DNA of 64,000 nucleotides from Pseudoalteromonas shioyasakiensis (GCF_001550135.1 NZ_LRUE01000001.1:62001-126000), one strand, 5' to 3'. Numbered from the stretch's first letter, positions 32,406 through 41,298 are shown. Numbers and translations are program-made. Notes: a model not told the origin generated them from the sequence alone.

Positions 32406-33584
32406 CTAGAGGTGGCTTTCGTACACTGCAAGCGCTTGGTCAAGGTCGGCTAGTAAATCAGCCACATCTTCAAGACCAATGTGTAGCCTTATTACCGGGC
32501 CTTGCGACCAACCTGTTTCAGAGCGAAGCCCTTTCATGCTGAGGTTTGCCGTGACTAAGCTCTCATAACCACCCCAAGAAAAGCCCATTTTAAAATGGTG
32601 TAGGCTGTCTAAAAACGCATCAATCGCTTGTTGATTACCCTGCTTCATTACAAATGAAAATAAGCCGTTACTGCCATCAAAGTCTCGTTCAAAGAACTCA
32701 TGACCCGGGCACGTTGCAAAAGCCGGATGGCGAATATGATCAACCAATGGGTGTGTTTCAAGCCATTTAGCCACTTCGATGGCGGCTTGTTCATGCTGCT
32801 TTAAACGCACAGCCATAGTACGCAGACCACGTAGCGCTAAATAAGCATCATCAGCAGAGGTACATTGACCAAGTAAGTATGAATTTTCGCGAAGGGTTGG
32901 CCAATACTTTTTATTGGCTACCGCCACACCCATCATCACATCAGAGTGACCAACTATATATTTTGTCGCTGCTTGAATACTAATATCTACGCCATGCTCA
33001 AGCGGTCTAAAATGCAGGCCATTACCCCAGGTGTTATCTAGCATGGTCATTACACCACGCTCATTTGCCTTAGCAACCATGGCTGGCACATCTTGCACTT
33101 CCATGGTGATTGAGCCAGGTGATTCTAAAAACAATACGCGAGTGTTATCTTTAATAAGCTCACTAATCCCTGCACCAATTCCCGGCGGGTAATAAGTTGT
33201 TTCAATTCCTAATCCAGCCAGTATTTTGTCGCAAAAATCACGTGTCGGCTCGTAAGCGGTATCCACCATTAAAATATGATCGCCCGTTTTCACAAACGAG
33301 AGTAGCGCATTGCTTATTGCAGCCGCACCTGATGGATATAGCGCACAGCCTTCGCCGCCTTCTAGTTCTGCAATTGCTTCTTGCAGAGCAAAGTGTGTCG
33401 TCGTACCGCGACGGCCATAAAATAAAGTTTTGTCGCCTCGTTTCTTCGCCGCTGCTTTTAAATCAGCCACTGAATCGAATACTACCGTTGATGCACGTTG
33501 CACCACAGGGTTCACAACCCCTTGTGTGTACGCTTTTTTACGCCCTGCAGAGACGATTTGGGTATTTTTATTTGTCTTTGTCAT
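32406..33584 (-). CDS. metC: Cystathionine beta-lyase
   Basis: A PLP enzyme of the Cys/Met metabolism family that splits cystathionine to homocysteine in methionine synthesis. The conserved start TQIVSAGRKKAYTQGVVNPVVQRAST, LYPSGAAAISNALL, the PLP lysine in SIQAATKYIVGHSDVMMG and RLHIGLEDVADLLADL fit MetC better than MetB. The frame extends upstream to 33626 inside nudC, but ATG at 33584 with GGA upstream gives the usual N-terminus (392 residues) and leaves a 19-base gap after nudC. Confidence 0.93.
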   Translation of the reverse strand: MTKTNKNTQIVSAGRKKAYTQGVVNPVVQRASTVVFDSVADLKAAAKKRGDKTLFYGRRGTTTHFALQEAIAELEGGEGCALYPSGAAAISNALLSFVKTGDHILMVDTAYEPTRDFCDKILAGLGIETTYYPPGIGAGISELIKDNTRVLFLESPGSITMEVQDVPAMVAKANERGVMTMLDNTWGNGLHFRPLEHGVDISIQAATKYIVGHSDVMMGVAVANKKYWPTLRENSYLLGQCTSADDAYLALRGLRTMAVRLKQHEQAAIEVAKWLETHPLVDHIRHPAFATCPGHEFFERDFDGSNGLFSFVMKQGNQQAIDAFLDSLHHFKMGFSWGGYESLVTANLSMKGLRSETGWSQGPVIRLHIGLEDVADLLADLDQALAVYESHL

Positions 33585-33603
33585 AATTTGTCCAAGCTGT
33601 GCT

Positions 33604-34521
33604 TTACAGGTTGCGCCAGTGCTCAACCAAAAATCGAGAAATAGAATCTTGTCGGGTTAGTTTAAGATGACTGCCCTGCTCATGCCATTGGCCGAATTCA
33701 TTAAGTTCAGCACGGCTAAACCATCTTGCATCGTCTAACTCGTCTTTATCTACCTGAATATCTTCTGCAACTGCTGTGGCCATAAAGCCAAACATAATTG
33801 ATGATGGAAATGGCCAAGGCTGTGAAGCGATGTATTGAATATCTGTCACCGCAACACCAGCTTCTTCCATGACTTCGCGGGCAACGGCCTGCTCTAGTGT
33901 TTCACCTGGGTCAACAAAACCGGCAAGAGTTGAAAAAACACCGTCAGGCCAGCTTGCTTGACGGCCTAGCAAGCAGCGCTCAACCCCATCTGAAAAGGTT
34001 TTAGTAACGATCATAATCACCGCAGGATCGGTTCGCGGAAAAGTTTGATGCTGGCAAGTTTGGTTCTCACATAAACGTGAATGCCCTGCTTCAACCATAT
34101 TATTTTCATGACCACAACGACCACAAAAACGGTGCGTTGCGTGCCAAAAACACAAGCCCCTTGCCAATGCGGCAATCGAGCCTTGTTTTAGCTCAACTTG
34201 TGGGCCTAACTTGCGAATATCTACAAATTCAGCGCCATTAAGCATAGGCTCAATGAGTGAGTCTGGAACATGGCTGACATCTAAAGCAAAATGAGCCACA
34301 TCATCATCGTCTAAACCCAATAAAATGCTTTTTGATAAATCGAGATGATCCACTTGAGATAAGCGTAAATAACACACTTCAGGACTGTCTTTAACAAATA
34401 AACTTTGATTGTTATTGACCAATAACCAGCGACTCTGAGAGTTCATTTGAGCCTTTAACCACTTTGGATCTTTACGACGATTTGATGCACGATCCAATGG
34501 CATTTGAGAGTAATTCAGCAT
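33604..34521 (-). CDS. nudC: NAD(H) pyrophosphatase / NAD decapping enzyme
   Basis: A Nudix hydrolase that cleaves NADH, and in E. coli removes NAD caps from RNA. It has the four-cysteine zinc ribbon (FCGRCGHEN...CENQTCQ) followed by the Nudix box GFVDPGETLEQAVAREVMEE and the NudC-specific SQPWPFPSS. ATG at 34521 with AAGGA at the right distance gives 305 residues; an open extension to 34593 has no ribosome-binding site. Upstream of metC in the same direction. Confidence 0.94.
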   Translation of the reverse strand: MLNYSQMPLDRASNRRKDPKWLKAQMNSQSRWLLVNNNQSLFVKDSPEVCYLRLSQVDHLDLSKSILLGLDDDDVAHFALDVSHVPDSLIEPMLNGAEFVDIRKLGPQVELKQGSIAALARGLCFWHATHRFCGRCGHENNMVEAGHSRLCENQTCQHQTFPRTDPAVIMIVTKTFSDGVERCLLGRQASWPDGVFSTLAGFVDPGETLEQAVAREVMEEAGVAVTDIQYIASQPWPFPSSIMFGFMATAVAEDIQVDKDELDDARWFSRAELNEFGQWHEQGSHLKLTRQDSISRFLVEHWRNL

Positions 34522-34595
34522 GGCATTCCTTGAAAATAGTTTACTCGCTAAAACTACCATAAGCGGATGATAAACCCAATTTATTACAGGCATAA

Positions 34596-34618
34596 AAAAA
34601 GCCCAAACTGGGCTTTTT
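34596..34618 (-). terminator. Terminator of nagB
   Basis: 10-bp stem AAAAAGCCCA/TGGGCTTTTT with an AAC loop, starting 17 bases after the nagB stop. Confidence 0.88.
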
Positions 34619-34635
34619 TATTCTCTCTCACAATT

Positions 34636-35430
34636 TTACAAGGTCGCTAGGTGCGCTTGTAGTTTTTGGTTCTCAGCTTCAATATGCTGATAGAACTCTA
34701 AATCTTCTAACTTACTCGCTGCAGCTTTATCAATGATGATCACCGCATCTTTATGAAGTTGCAGTGCTGAAGCTGGGCATTTAGCCATTAACGGGCCTTC
34801 TACCATGGCATGAACGGCATCAGATTTACTTGCACCGGTTGCTAAAAGCACTACTTTTTTGGCTTCTAAAATAGTGCCAATACCCATAGTGATTGATAAA
34901 TGCGGTTGATACTCACCCTCAGCAAAAAATCGCGCATTGTCTTCAATTGTCGCTTTGGTCAGTGTTTTAACACGGGTGCGTGATGTCAAACCAGATGAAG
35001 GTTCGTTAAAGCCAATGTGACCATTACGGCCAATACCAAGTAGTTGTACGTCAACACCACCAGCGTTAGTGATTTTTTGCTCATATTCAGTACAAGCAAT
35101 AAGCGGGTTTACTGCATCACCCGGCGGTACATGGGTGTTTTGTTTATCGATATCAACATGGTTAAATAGCTGTTCATTCATAAAGTAACGATAACTTTGT
35201 GGATGCTCGCCAGTTAAACCTAAGTATTCGTCTAAGTTAAATGTTGTCGTTTGGCTAAACGAAATATCGCCAGCTTTATTTTTTTCGATCAGTTGTTGAT
35301 ACAAAGCAACAGGTGTTGACCCTGTGGCAAGACCAAGTACTGAGGCTGGTTTTTTTAGTAATTGTTTCGCAAAGATGTTGGCACCATACGCTGCAACTTG
35401 GGCTGCATCATCAAGAATCACTATTTGCAT
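34636..35430 (-). CDS. nagB: Glucosamine-6-phosphate deaminase
   Basis: NagB converts GlcN-6-P to fructose-6-P and ammonia, feeding amino sugars into glycolysis. The 264-residue protein shows [41 protein letters not shown] (catalytic His) and [19 protein letters not shown]. It has its own LacI-type operator and a leader hairpin, so it is probably a separate transcript from nagK-nagA-nagX although under the same control. Confidence 0.96.
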   Translation of the reverse strand: MQIVILDDAAQVAAYGANIFAKQLLKKPASVLGLATGSTPVALYQQLIEKNKAGDISFSQTTTFNLDEYLGLTGEHPQSYRYFMNEQLFNHVDIDKQNTHVPPGDAVNPLIACTEYEQKITNAGGVDVQLLGIGRNGHIGFNEPSSGLTSRTRVKTLTKATIEDNARFFAEGEYQPHLSITMGIGTILEAKKVVLLATGASKSDAVHAMVEGPLMAKCPASALQLHKDAVIIIDKAAASKLEDLEFYQHIEAENQKLQAHLATL

Positions 35431-35469
35431 ATCGATTAGCTCTAATTATAAGTTGGAAAAAAATGGGAC

Positions 35470-35508
35470 CTAAAACCCAACCCCACGTGCAATCGAGCTG
35501 GGTTTTAG
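35470..35508 (-). promoter_or_regulatory. Leader hairpin between the nag operator and nagB
   Basis: 10-bp stem CTAAAACCCA/TGGGTTTTAG with a 19-base loop lies between the operator (35550-35567) and the nagB start (35430). A run of seven T follows about eight bases later on the minus strand, so it could end read-through from nagX or act as an attenuator. Confidence 0.5.
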
Positions 35509-35549
35509 ATCAAACCACTGCCAGGATACGATGCAGTAGCTACAACCAT

Positions 35550-35567
35550 TATGACAACGCTGTCATT
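35550..35567. promoter_or_regulatory. NagR-type (LacI family) operator upstream of nagB
   Basis: TATGACAACGCTGTCATT is an 18-bp near-palindrome that matches the site upstream of nagK (AATGACAGCGTTGTCATT) at 15 of 18 positions. Palindromes with central CG like this are typical of LacI-family regulators, and the NagR regulator controls chitin-sugar genes in Alteromonadales. The regulator gene is not in the window. Confidence 0.8.
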
Positions 35568-35624
35568 ATCACTTCTAGTTTTATCTTTGTAAAGTAAAAG
35601 TGAATAAAAAATTACTCTTTTTGC

Positions 35625-35650
35625 TAGTGTCTAATAATTATTAAACACTA
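35625..35650. repeat. AT-rich 26-bp palindrome at the nagX stop codon
   Basis: TAGTGTCTAATAA and TTATTAAACACTA are inverted arms with one mismatch in 13 pairs and no loop. It spans the nagX stop. It may form a cruciform or RNA hairpin or be a protein site; there is no U-run to make it a normal terminator. Confidence 0.45.
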
Positions 35651-36771
35651 ACAAAGATCTTACGGCGATACATCCAATGCAATACCAGCATTTGTACTGC
35701 TAATAATGCAATTACCGCCATCAGGGGTTGCCATGCCTCTGGCACAGCTCGAACCACCCCACCAAATACGCTTTGGCTTACATAGCCCCAATTCACAAGA
35801 CTTGACGCTAAGTAAATAATAATAGAGTTTGCACCTATGATCACAAAAGGATACGCGGCGCGTTGCCCTGGCAGAATATCCACCAGTGCATAAAATACGG
35901 CGAGCAATATGGCACTCCAGCCAACGGTTACAAGCACAAATGAGCTAGTCCAAAGTTCTTTATTTACTGGGAATTGTAAATCCCATAACCAGCCTAAGCA
36001 TACACTTACCACACCTGCGGCGAACAACAAGGCGGTCATTTTCCACTCGCCAATTTGCTGAGCACGAGCCACTAATTGACCTGCAAACACGCCCATTAAT
36101 GCATTAACTATCGCAGGGATATTCGACAACACACCTTCAGGGTCTACCACACGGTTTTGATAACTAATACCCGGTAGTAAGTGCGCATCAAACCATGCAT
36201 TCCAACTTCCTGCCGCTGAAAGGTCGCCAGCACTGCCACCCGGCACTGGAACAAAACAAAGTAGTAGCCAATAACCCACTAAAATAGCTGCTGCGGTAAT
36301 AATTTGTGTTCGTAAACTGGTATGCCAAACCAACATTGCACAGAAGAACCACGCAATAGCGATGCGGCCAAGCACACTGGCATAACGAATTTCATCCAAC
36401 GCCATTGGCATCCCTGTGCCCCAGCCGTGGTTATACAAAATACCTAATAAACACAATAGTAAAAGACGTTTACCCGCCTTTCGGTAATACACTTTGCGCT
36501 CATCAAACGGTAAATGGTCAATGCGTTTTGGCGCTAGCCCCATCGCCACACCAGATAGAAATATAAATAATGGGAAAATCAGATCGTAAAATGTGAAGCC
36601 ATGCCAAACGCTGTGCACGGTGTGTGCTTCAAAAACTTTCCAGCCAGTCCAGCCAGTTAAAACGAAAAGCGCTGCGAATAGTGACTGTCCGCCTAATATC
36701 CAAAACATATCCATGCCGCGCAGTGCATCCAGCGATGCCAAACGTTTTCTTGTTGGTTGTGTTGTTGTCAT
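35641..36771 (-). CDS. nagX: NagX-type membrane protein of the N-acetylglucosamine cluster
   Basis: A 376-residue polytopic protein of the DUF5009/heparan-N-acetyltransferase-like family: RLASLDALRGMDMFWILGGQ at the start, and about nine to ten helices with YDLIFPLFIFLSGVAMGL and FVIIGANSIIIYLASSLV. NagX in chitin-utilising Shewanella and Alteromonadales is proposed to bring GlcNAc across or modify it at the inner membrane; the exact activity is not settled. It follows nagA after a terminator-like hairpin. Confidence 0.88.
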   Translation of the reverse strand: MTTTQPTRKRLASLDALRGMDMFWILGGQSLFAALFVLTGWTGWKVFEAHTVHSVWHGFTFYDLIFPLFIFLSGVAMGLAPKRIDHLPFDERKVYYRKAGKRLLLLCLLGILYNHGWGTGMPMALDEIRYASVLGRIAIAWFFCAMLVWHTSLRTQIITAAAILVGYWLLLCFVPVPGGSAGDLSAAGSWNAWFDAHLLPGISYQNRVVDPEGVLSNIPAIVNALMGVFAGQLVARAQQIGEWKMTALLFAAGVVSVCLGWLWDLQFPVNKELWTSSFVLVTVGWSAILLAVFYALVDILPGQRAAYPFVIIGANSIIIYLASSLVNWGYVSQSVFGGVVRAVPEAWQPLMAVIALLAVQMLVLHWMYRRKIFVSV

Positions 36772-36788
36772 TGTATTACCTTAAATAG

Positions 36789-36820
36789 AAAAAGCCCCGC
36801 GATACAACGGCGGGGTTTTT
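36789..36820 (-). terminator. Hairpin between nagX and nagA
   Basis: CCCCGC/GCGGGG stem with flanking A and T tracts (36789-36820) between the nagX stop side and nagA end. On the minus strand nagX is transcribed first, so the hairpin would limit transcription passing from nagX into nagA, or, read the other way, mark the end of a plus-strand transcript. Because nagA and nagK lie at higher coordinates and are read first, it most simply ends nagK-nagA transcripts. Confidence 0.6.
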
Positions 36821-36834
36821 ACCAGGGAAGCTTG

Positions 36835-37947
36835 TTATAGCGCTTTTCCAGCAATAAAGGTGGCTTGTACATTTTGCTTTGCGTCTAACACCACAAAGTC
36901 AGCGTCAAACCCGCTCAGTAAGCGACCTTTTTTATGTAAACCTAAATATTGTGCAGGATAAAGTGATGCCATACGTAAGCTCTCAGCAAGGCTAACATCC
37001 AATGTGTTCACTGTGTTGCGCACCGCACTTGCCATATCAAGTACGCTGCCTGCTAATTCACCGGTTGTTGAATTTAATCGATCGCCAGTACGAATAACTT
37101 TACGACCATCAAAGAAATCAAACTCCATATCGTCAGTCCCTACAGGTGGCATTGCATCTGTGACTAACATAATTTTTCCGCGCTGCTTGCTGCGAATTGC
37201 TAATTTTGCTGATGATGGATGTACATGGTGACCATCAACAATTAAGCCGCACCAGCTGTTATCATCCCAAAGCGCAGCACCTACAACACCCGGCTCTCGT
37301 GATGTAAATGCTGACATGGCATTAAATAAGTGGGTAAAACCATCAGCCCCTGCCGCAAGTGCTGCATTAGTGGTCGCAAAGTCTGCATTGGTGTGGCCAA
37401 TTGATACTTTTACACCACATTCAACCAAGCGCGCGATATCATCAGCACTGACATTTTCAGGCGCTAGGGTTACCATTTTAATGCCTAAGTCTTGGCGGGC
37501 ATAAATTGCAAATTCTTGCTCAGTAATAGGGCGAATAAATTGCTCGCTGTGGGTGCCTTTTTTCCCTAATGAAAGGTGCGGCCCTTCGAAGTGCACACCC
37601 ATTACGCCCGGAACACCTTCAGCAATTGCTAGTGCAGTAGCATCGGCCGCTTTTGCCATGACTTCGACTTTGTCGGTAATCAGCGTGGGCATAATCGCTG
37701 TTGAACCAAACTGACCATGTGCTTTGGCTATTCTATCTAAGCAATCTGGCGTTTGTTCAGCGTTAAAAAACGCCCCGCCACCGCCATTCACTTGTACATC
37801 AATAAAACCGGGTGCCACTAACCCCTTTAATGCAACGGCATTAGCATCTGCTTCAACAAACTTAAACACACCATTGTCGACGCTAAAATATACGTCAGAT
37901 AAAAATTCGTCACCGGTAAACAATGAACTTGCATGATAAATCGTCAT
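36835..37947 (-). CDS. nagA: N-acetylglucosamine-6-phosphate deacetylase
   Basis: NagA removes the acetyl group from GlcNAc-6-P before NagB acts. The 370-residue amidohydrolase shows GLVAPGFIDVQVNGGGGAFF, the metal-binding HFEGPHLS, VSIGHTNAD, the second His in THLFNAMSAF and the catalytic Asp in MLVTDAMPPVG. Its start overlaps the last base of nagK (TAATG), so the two are coupled. Confidence 0.96.
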   Translation of the reverse strand: MTIYHASSLFTGDEFLSDVYFSVDNGVFKFVEADANAVALKGLVAPGFIDVQVNGGGGAFFNAEQTPDCLDRIAKAHGQFGSTAIMPTLITDKVEVMAKAADATALAIAEGVPGVMGVHFEGPHLSLGKKGTHSEQFIRPITEQEFAIYARQDLGIKMVTLAPENVSADDIARLVECGVKVSIGHTNADFATTNAALAAGADGFTHLFNAMSAFTSREPGVVGAALWDDNSWCGLIVDGHHVHPSSAKLAIRSKQRGKIMLVTDAMPPVGTDDMEFDFFDGRKVIRTGDRLNSTTGELAGSVLDMASAVRNTVNTLDVSLAESLRMASLYPAQYLGLHKKGRLLSGFDADFVVLDAKQNVQATFIAGKAL

Positions 37948-38861
37948 TACAAACTTACCTCTTGGTTTTGTTCAAGCACAGATTGCTGAGCAAAATACAC
38001 AGCGCCCATTTCCGGTGGTTGAATAGGAGATTCAACGCGTTTCGCAATATCCTCTGCAAGCCACTTATTTAATGGCTCGGCTAAGCCACCAATCATAGAT
38101 AAGCGTGGCGGGTTATTCTCTAATAAACGCTGAGCTAATTTACTAACGTAATCAGCACCCTCTTTAACAATCGAAACCGCGACTTTGTCATTGTTATTGG
38201 CTGCTTCAAATACATAGCGGGCTAATTTGGCAAAACTACTCGAAGGCTGACCAGACATTTTCTCAACAATCGCCATTGCATTGTCAGCTGCAAAATGCTC
38301 GGTGATCACTTTAGTCAGATTTGTTGATTCGCCTAGGCCATCAAGGTCTAGTAAGGTCGCTTTTATTGCTTCAAGACCCATCCATGCACCACTGCCTTTA
38401 TCTCCTAGAGCAAAGCCATGACCGCCAAAATTAGTTGTGCGACCATTTACACAAGAAAAACCACAAGAGCCAGTGCCTGTGATGATCACCGCACCATCAC
38501 TCCCTTCGTGTGCGCCGATACAGGCTGTGTGTAAGTCAGTGGTGAGGAACATTTGTTTAAATGGATGCTCCCATTCCATAATCTTGTCGTACAAGCTTGG
38601 TAGGTTTACACCTGCTAAACCTAACCCGGCATAAAGCTGATGAACGGTTTCAAGCGGTAAACCCGCATCACGAAGTGCTAATTGTGTTGAGACCATAATT
38701 GATTCGAGAGTACGTTCCAAACCATGTAATGGATTTGCAGGACCACCTAGGCCAGTTCCTAATACACCTTGTTTAACAGAGTAGATAGTTGCTCGACATT
38801 TCGTTCCGCCACCATCGATACCAATAAACAATTGGTCCTCATTCACACTCTTCGCCATCAT
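37947..38861 (-). CDS. nagK: N-acetylglucosamine kinase (BadF/BcrA ATPase type)
   Basis: A 304-residue sugar kinase of the BadF/BadG/BcrA ATPase fold that phosphorylates free GlcNAc. The phosphate-1 motif FIGIDGGGTKCRAT, AGLGLAGVN, VIITGTGSCGF and GDKGSGAWMG are as in the proteobacterial NagK of chitin-degrading bacteria, not the ROK-type E. coli NagK. First gene of the operon, behind the operator at 38965-38982. Confidence 0.93.
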   Translation of the reverse strand: MMAKSVNEDQLFIGIDGGGTKCRATIYSVKQGVLGTGLGGPANPLHGLERTLESIMVSTQLALRDAGLPLETVHQLYAGLGLAGVNLPSLYDKIMEWEHPFKQMFLTTDLHTACIGAHEGSDGAVIITGTGSCGFSCVNGRTTNFGGHGFALGDKGSGAWMGLEAIKATLLDLDGLGESTNLTKVITEHFAADNAMAIVEKMSGQPSSSFAKLARYVFEAANNNDKVAVSIVKEGADYVSKLAQRLLENNPPRLSMIGGLAEPLNKWLAEDIAKRVESPIQPPEMGAVYFAQQSVLEQNQEVSL

Positions 38862-38964
38862 TTAACGACCCCTAGCCTTCGTTTAGTTTTTGTCTAAATC
38901 GCATTATTTTTCTTATCAGAATGCGAAATCATCTCAACCTTTGTTGATTTAATGTTACACAACA

Positions 38965-38982
38965 AATGACAGCGTTGTCATT
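38965..38982. promoter_or_regulatory. NagR-type (LacI family) operator upstream of nagK
   Basis: AATGACAGCGTTGTCATT is an 18-bp near-palindrome with central CG, 103 bases upstream of the nagK start. Its twin upstream of nagB shows that both transcripts share one repressor. The rest of the 370-base gap (38862-39231) is AT-rich and gene-free; it should hold the nagK promoter. Confidence 0.85.
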
Positions 38983-39231
38983 ATATTTTTTATAAAAATT
39001 CGTATAACTTTCATATTTATTTTTAATTTATTGAATTAAAAAGCTTTATTTAACAGACAAGAAAATTAGAAACCACATCAACAATGTCCTATAACACCTT
39101 TATTTATGCTTTTTTGCATAATTTAGTGTGTTGTGCGTGACTATTCCTTTATTTATCATCAAGTGTAGCTAATGTTAGCTTAGCCGAAATAATACTTTAG
39201 TTAAACATTTTATTTTTATAGGAATATTTTT

Positions 39232-39726
39232 TTACCTTGATAGTAGCAGAGAATCATCAATACAATGAAATTCAGCAGCAGATTGCTTTAAAATATCAGC
39301 GGTAAGGTGCTCTGCCCCGTAGACATCACATGGTAGCTGATACTTATTCGCTAAGTGACCAAGTAATAATGCAAAATCACCATCACCCGAAAGTAATACC
39401 ATTTTATCGAGCTGCTTAGCATGTTCTAGCATGTCAATGGTAATGCCAACATCCCAATCCCCTTTCGCACTGCCATCTCTGCGCTGAATAAAAGGTTTTA
39501 GTTTTACCTCAAAGCCAATTGCGCGCAAAATATTTTGAAACTGCGATTGCTTTTCATCCCCACGATATATTGCATACGCTATGGCGCAATCGATTTGGTA
39601 GCGTTCGCTCATTTGCGCCCAAAAGGCATTGTAGTCAAAATTTTTCTTGTAGCTTTCTCTACAGGTGTAATAAATGTTTTGTACATCTACAAAAATACCG
39701 ACTCTTGGCTTATCAACTGCTGACAT
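39232..39726 (-). CDS. NYN-domain (LabA/DUF88) putative RNase
   Basis: A 164-residue NYN-domain protein of the PIN-like nuclease fold. The acidic active-site residues are in RVGIFVDVQNIYY (Asp), DWDVGITIDML and VLLSGDGDFALLL (Asp). It may act as a small RNA-processing or surveillance nuclease; the substrate is unknown. It is divergent from the SatD-like gene, with 155 bases between starts that hold three palindromic sites. Confidence 0.88.
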   Translation of the reverse strand: MSAVDKPRVGIFVDVQNIYYTCRESYKKNFDYNAFWAQMSERYQIDCAIAYAIYRGDEKQSQFQNILRAIGFEVKLKPFIQRRDGSAKGDWDVGITIDMLEHAKQLDKMVLLSGDGDFALLLGHLANKYQLPCDVYGAEHLTADILKQSAAEFHCIDDSLLLSR

Positions 39727-39789
39727 AACTTTTCTGTTTTTAGTGATTTGTGTTCACTGTAGCATATCTAGGTTGATATTTACGAAAAA

Positions 39790-39863
39790 GTAACCTAAAT
39801 TGGTTACATAAAACAAAGTAACCAAATTTGGTTACTTATCGCAATGTAACTAAATTAAGTTAC
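39790..39863. promoter_or_regulatory. Three evenly spaced 18-bp palindromes (operator array)
   Basis: GTAACCTAAATTGGTTAC (39790-39807), GTAACCAAATTTGGTTAC (39818-39835, perfect) and GTAACTAAATTAAGTTAC (39846-39863) share GTAAC...GTTAC arms and are separated by exactly 10 bases each, giving a 28-bp period. The array ends 18 bases before the SatD-like ATG and lies 63 bases from the NYN start, so it covers the divergent promoter region. A single regulator binding cooperatively is the natural reading; the SatD-like protein itself is a candidate. Confidence 0.88.
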
Positions 39864-39881
39864 TTAACCTAAGGGATCATA

Positions 39882-40496
39882 ATGATTGCGGTGATCAGCG
39901 GTGATTTAATTAAATCACAAAAAATTCCACAACAAGAATACGACGCCATGCTTTATCAGCTTGATCAAAGCTTACGCTTTGTTGCTAAGCGCTTTAACGC
40001 AAGCTTTACCATTTACCGTGGCGATGCATTGCAAGTACAGCTAACAGAGCCTGAGCTGGTATGTCATGCTGCCATCTTGCTGTATTTGCAAATGAAGGCA
40101 GCCAATTATGAGCTGCGACAAAGCTTGGCTATTGGCTCACTCGACAACCCACGCGCCGATATAAAAACAGCCACAGGCAGTGCTTATACATTATCTGGCC
40201 GTGGTTTAGATAACATCGGCCAGCAACGCTTAGTGTTAAATATTGAAAATAACGCCCTTGAAGAAGGCTTTGCGCTTAATATTGCGCTTGTCGAAGTCCT
40301 GCTTGAAAAAATGAGTCAAAAGCAGGCTAATGCCCTGTTTTATTATTTAACCGCCGAGAACAATAGCCATGCAGAGCTTGCCAAAGAGCTTAATACTAGC
40401 CGAGAGAATGTCACTAAGTTACTCAACCTAGCCCATTATCAACTTATCGAGCGTTTTATAAATTACAGCCAAACCACACTCAAAGGATTGTTATGA
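39882..40496 (+). CDS. SatD-family protein with a C-terminal helix-turn-helix
   Basis: A 204-residue protein that begins MIAVISGDLIKSQ and continues with FTIYRGDALQVQL, as in the SatD family first named from the Streptococcus mutans sat operon (function not settled). Its last ~55 residues look like a helix-turn-helix of the sigma-region-4 kind: HAELAKELNTSRENVTKLLNLAHYQL. It overlaps the start of the DUF3307 gene by four bases and follows an operator array, so autoregulation is likely but not shown. Confidence 0.8.
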   Translation: MIAVISGDLIKSQKIPQQEYDAMLYQLDQSLRFVAKRFNASFTIYRGDALQVQLTEPELVCHAAILLYLQMKAANYELRQSLAIGSLDNPRADIKTATGSAYTLSGRGLDNIGQQRLVLNIENNALEEGFALNIALVEVLLEKMSQKQANALFYYLTAENNSHAELAKELNTSRENVTKLLNLAHYQLIERFINYSQTTLKGLL

Positions 40497-41245
40497 CCAG
40501 TTTTGCTCTATTACTCACCGGGTTAGTGCTAGGTCACTTACTTGCTGACTTTTATTGGCAGCCAATGAGCTGGGTACACGATAGAAACAACCGTCACTTT
40601 CGTGCCAGTAAGCTCTATTTGCACGTATTAACACACGGTGTGACCTCTTTAGCTGTACTCACTCTGTGGGAATACACATACGGCTGGCAAGAGTTCTCTC
40701 GTGTATTGTTAGCAACGGTTGCGATTGTGCTAAGCCACTATGTCATTGACTTGGCAAAGTCGTATTCAAATAAAGGCGTAGTGCCGTTTTTACTCGACCA
40801 GTTGGCACATCTTGTTGTGATTGTAATGCTAAGCGTTTGGCTTAGTGATAAGAATGAGTTTTATAGCTTAGCGTGGCAGAAGCTGATTGCCCTCGATACC
40901 TTATTTGTTATTGCAGCTTATTTATTGGTGCTCAACCCAAGCTCTGTGTTTATTCGCATGATGCTGGAGAAAATCAATATTCAGATAAACAATGAAGGCA
41001 GTATTCCTGCTGCGGGGCATTTTATTGGCTTGCTCGAGCGAGTGTTGATGCTGAGCTTTATCTTGCTAGGTGAATACGGCGGCGTGGGTTTTCTGCTGGC
41101 GGCCAAGTCTATCTTTCGATTTGGTGATTTAAAAGAAAGTAGCGAAAAACAACTCACTGAATATGTCATGCTGGGCACTTTGTTAAGTGTCACCGTGACA
41201 CTCTTTATTGGTGTCGCTACCTTATATTGCATTAAACTCGTTTAA
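40493..41245 (+). CDS. DUF3307 membrane protein
   Basis: A 250-residue integral membrane protein of the DUF3307 family: N-terminal FALLLTGLVLGHLLADFYWQ, HVLTHGVTSLAVLTLW and VAIVLSHYVIDLAKSY, with histidines and aspartates in the first three helices that resemble a metal or hydrolase site. The C-terminal part adds about four helices. DUF3307 and SatD genes occur as neighbours in many bacteria. Function unknown. Ends at a terminator shared with rhlE. Confidence 0.85.
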   Translation: MTSFALLLTGLVLGHLLADFYWQPMSWVHDRNNRHFRASKLYLHVLTHGVTSLAVLTLWEYTYGWQEFSRVLLATVAIVLSHYVIDLAKSYSNKGVVPFLLDQLAHLVVIVMLSVWLSDKNEFYSLAWQKLIALDTLFVIAAYLLVLNPSSVFIRMMLEKINIQINNEGSIPAAGHFIGLLERVLMLSFILLGEYGGVGFLLAAKSIFRFGDLKESSEKQLTEYVMLGTLLSVTVTLFIGVATLYCIKLV

Positions 41246-41259
41246 TCGCTTAGAAAAAC

Positions 41260-41283
41260 AAAAACGCGCAATTGCGCGTTTTT
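41260..41283. terminator. Bidirectional terminator between the DUF3307 gene and rhlE
   Basis: Stem AAAACGCGC/GCGCGTTTT with AATT centre, flanked by A and T tracts, between two converging genes. Confidence 0.85.
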
Positions 41284-41298
41284 TTATTTTTACTGTTA

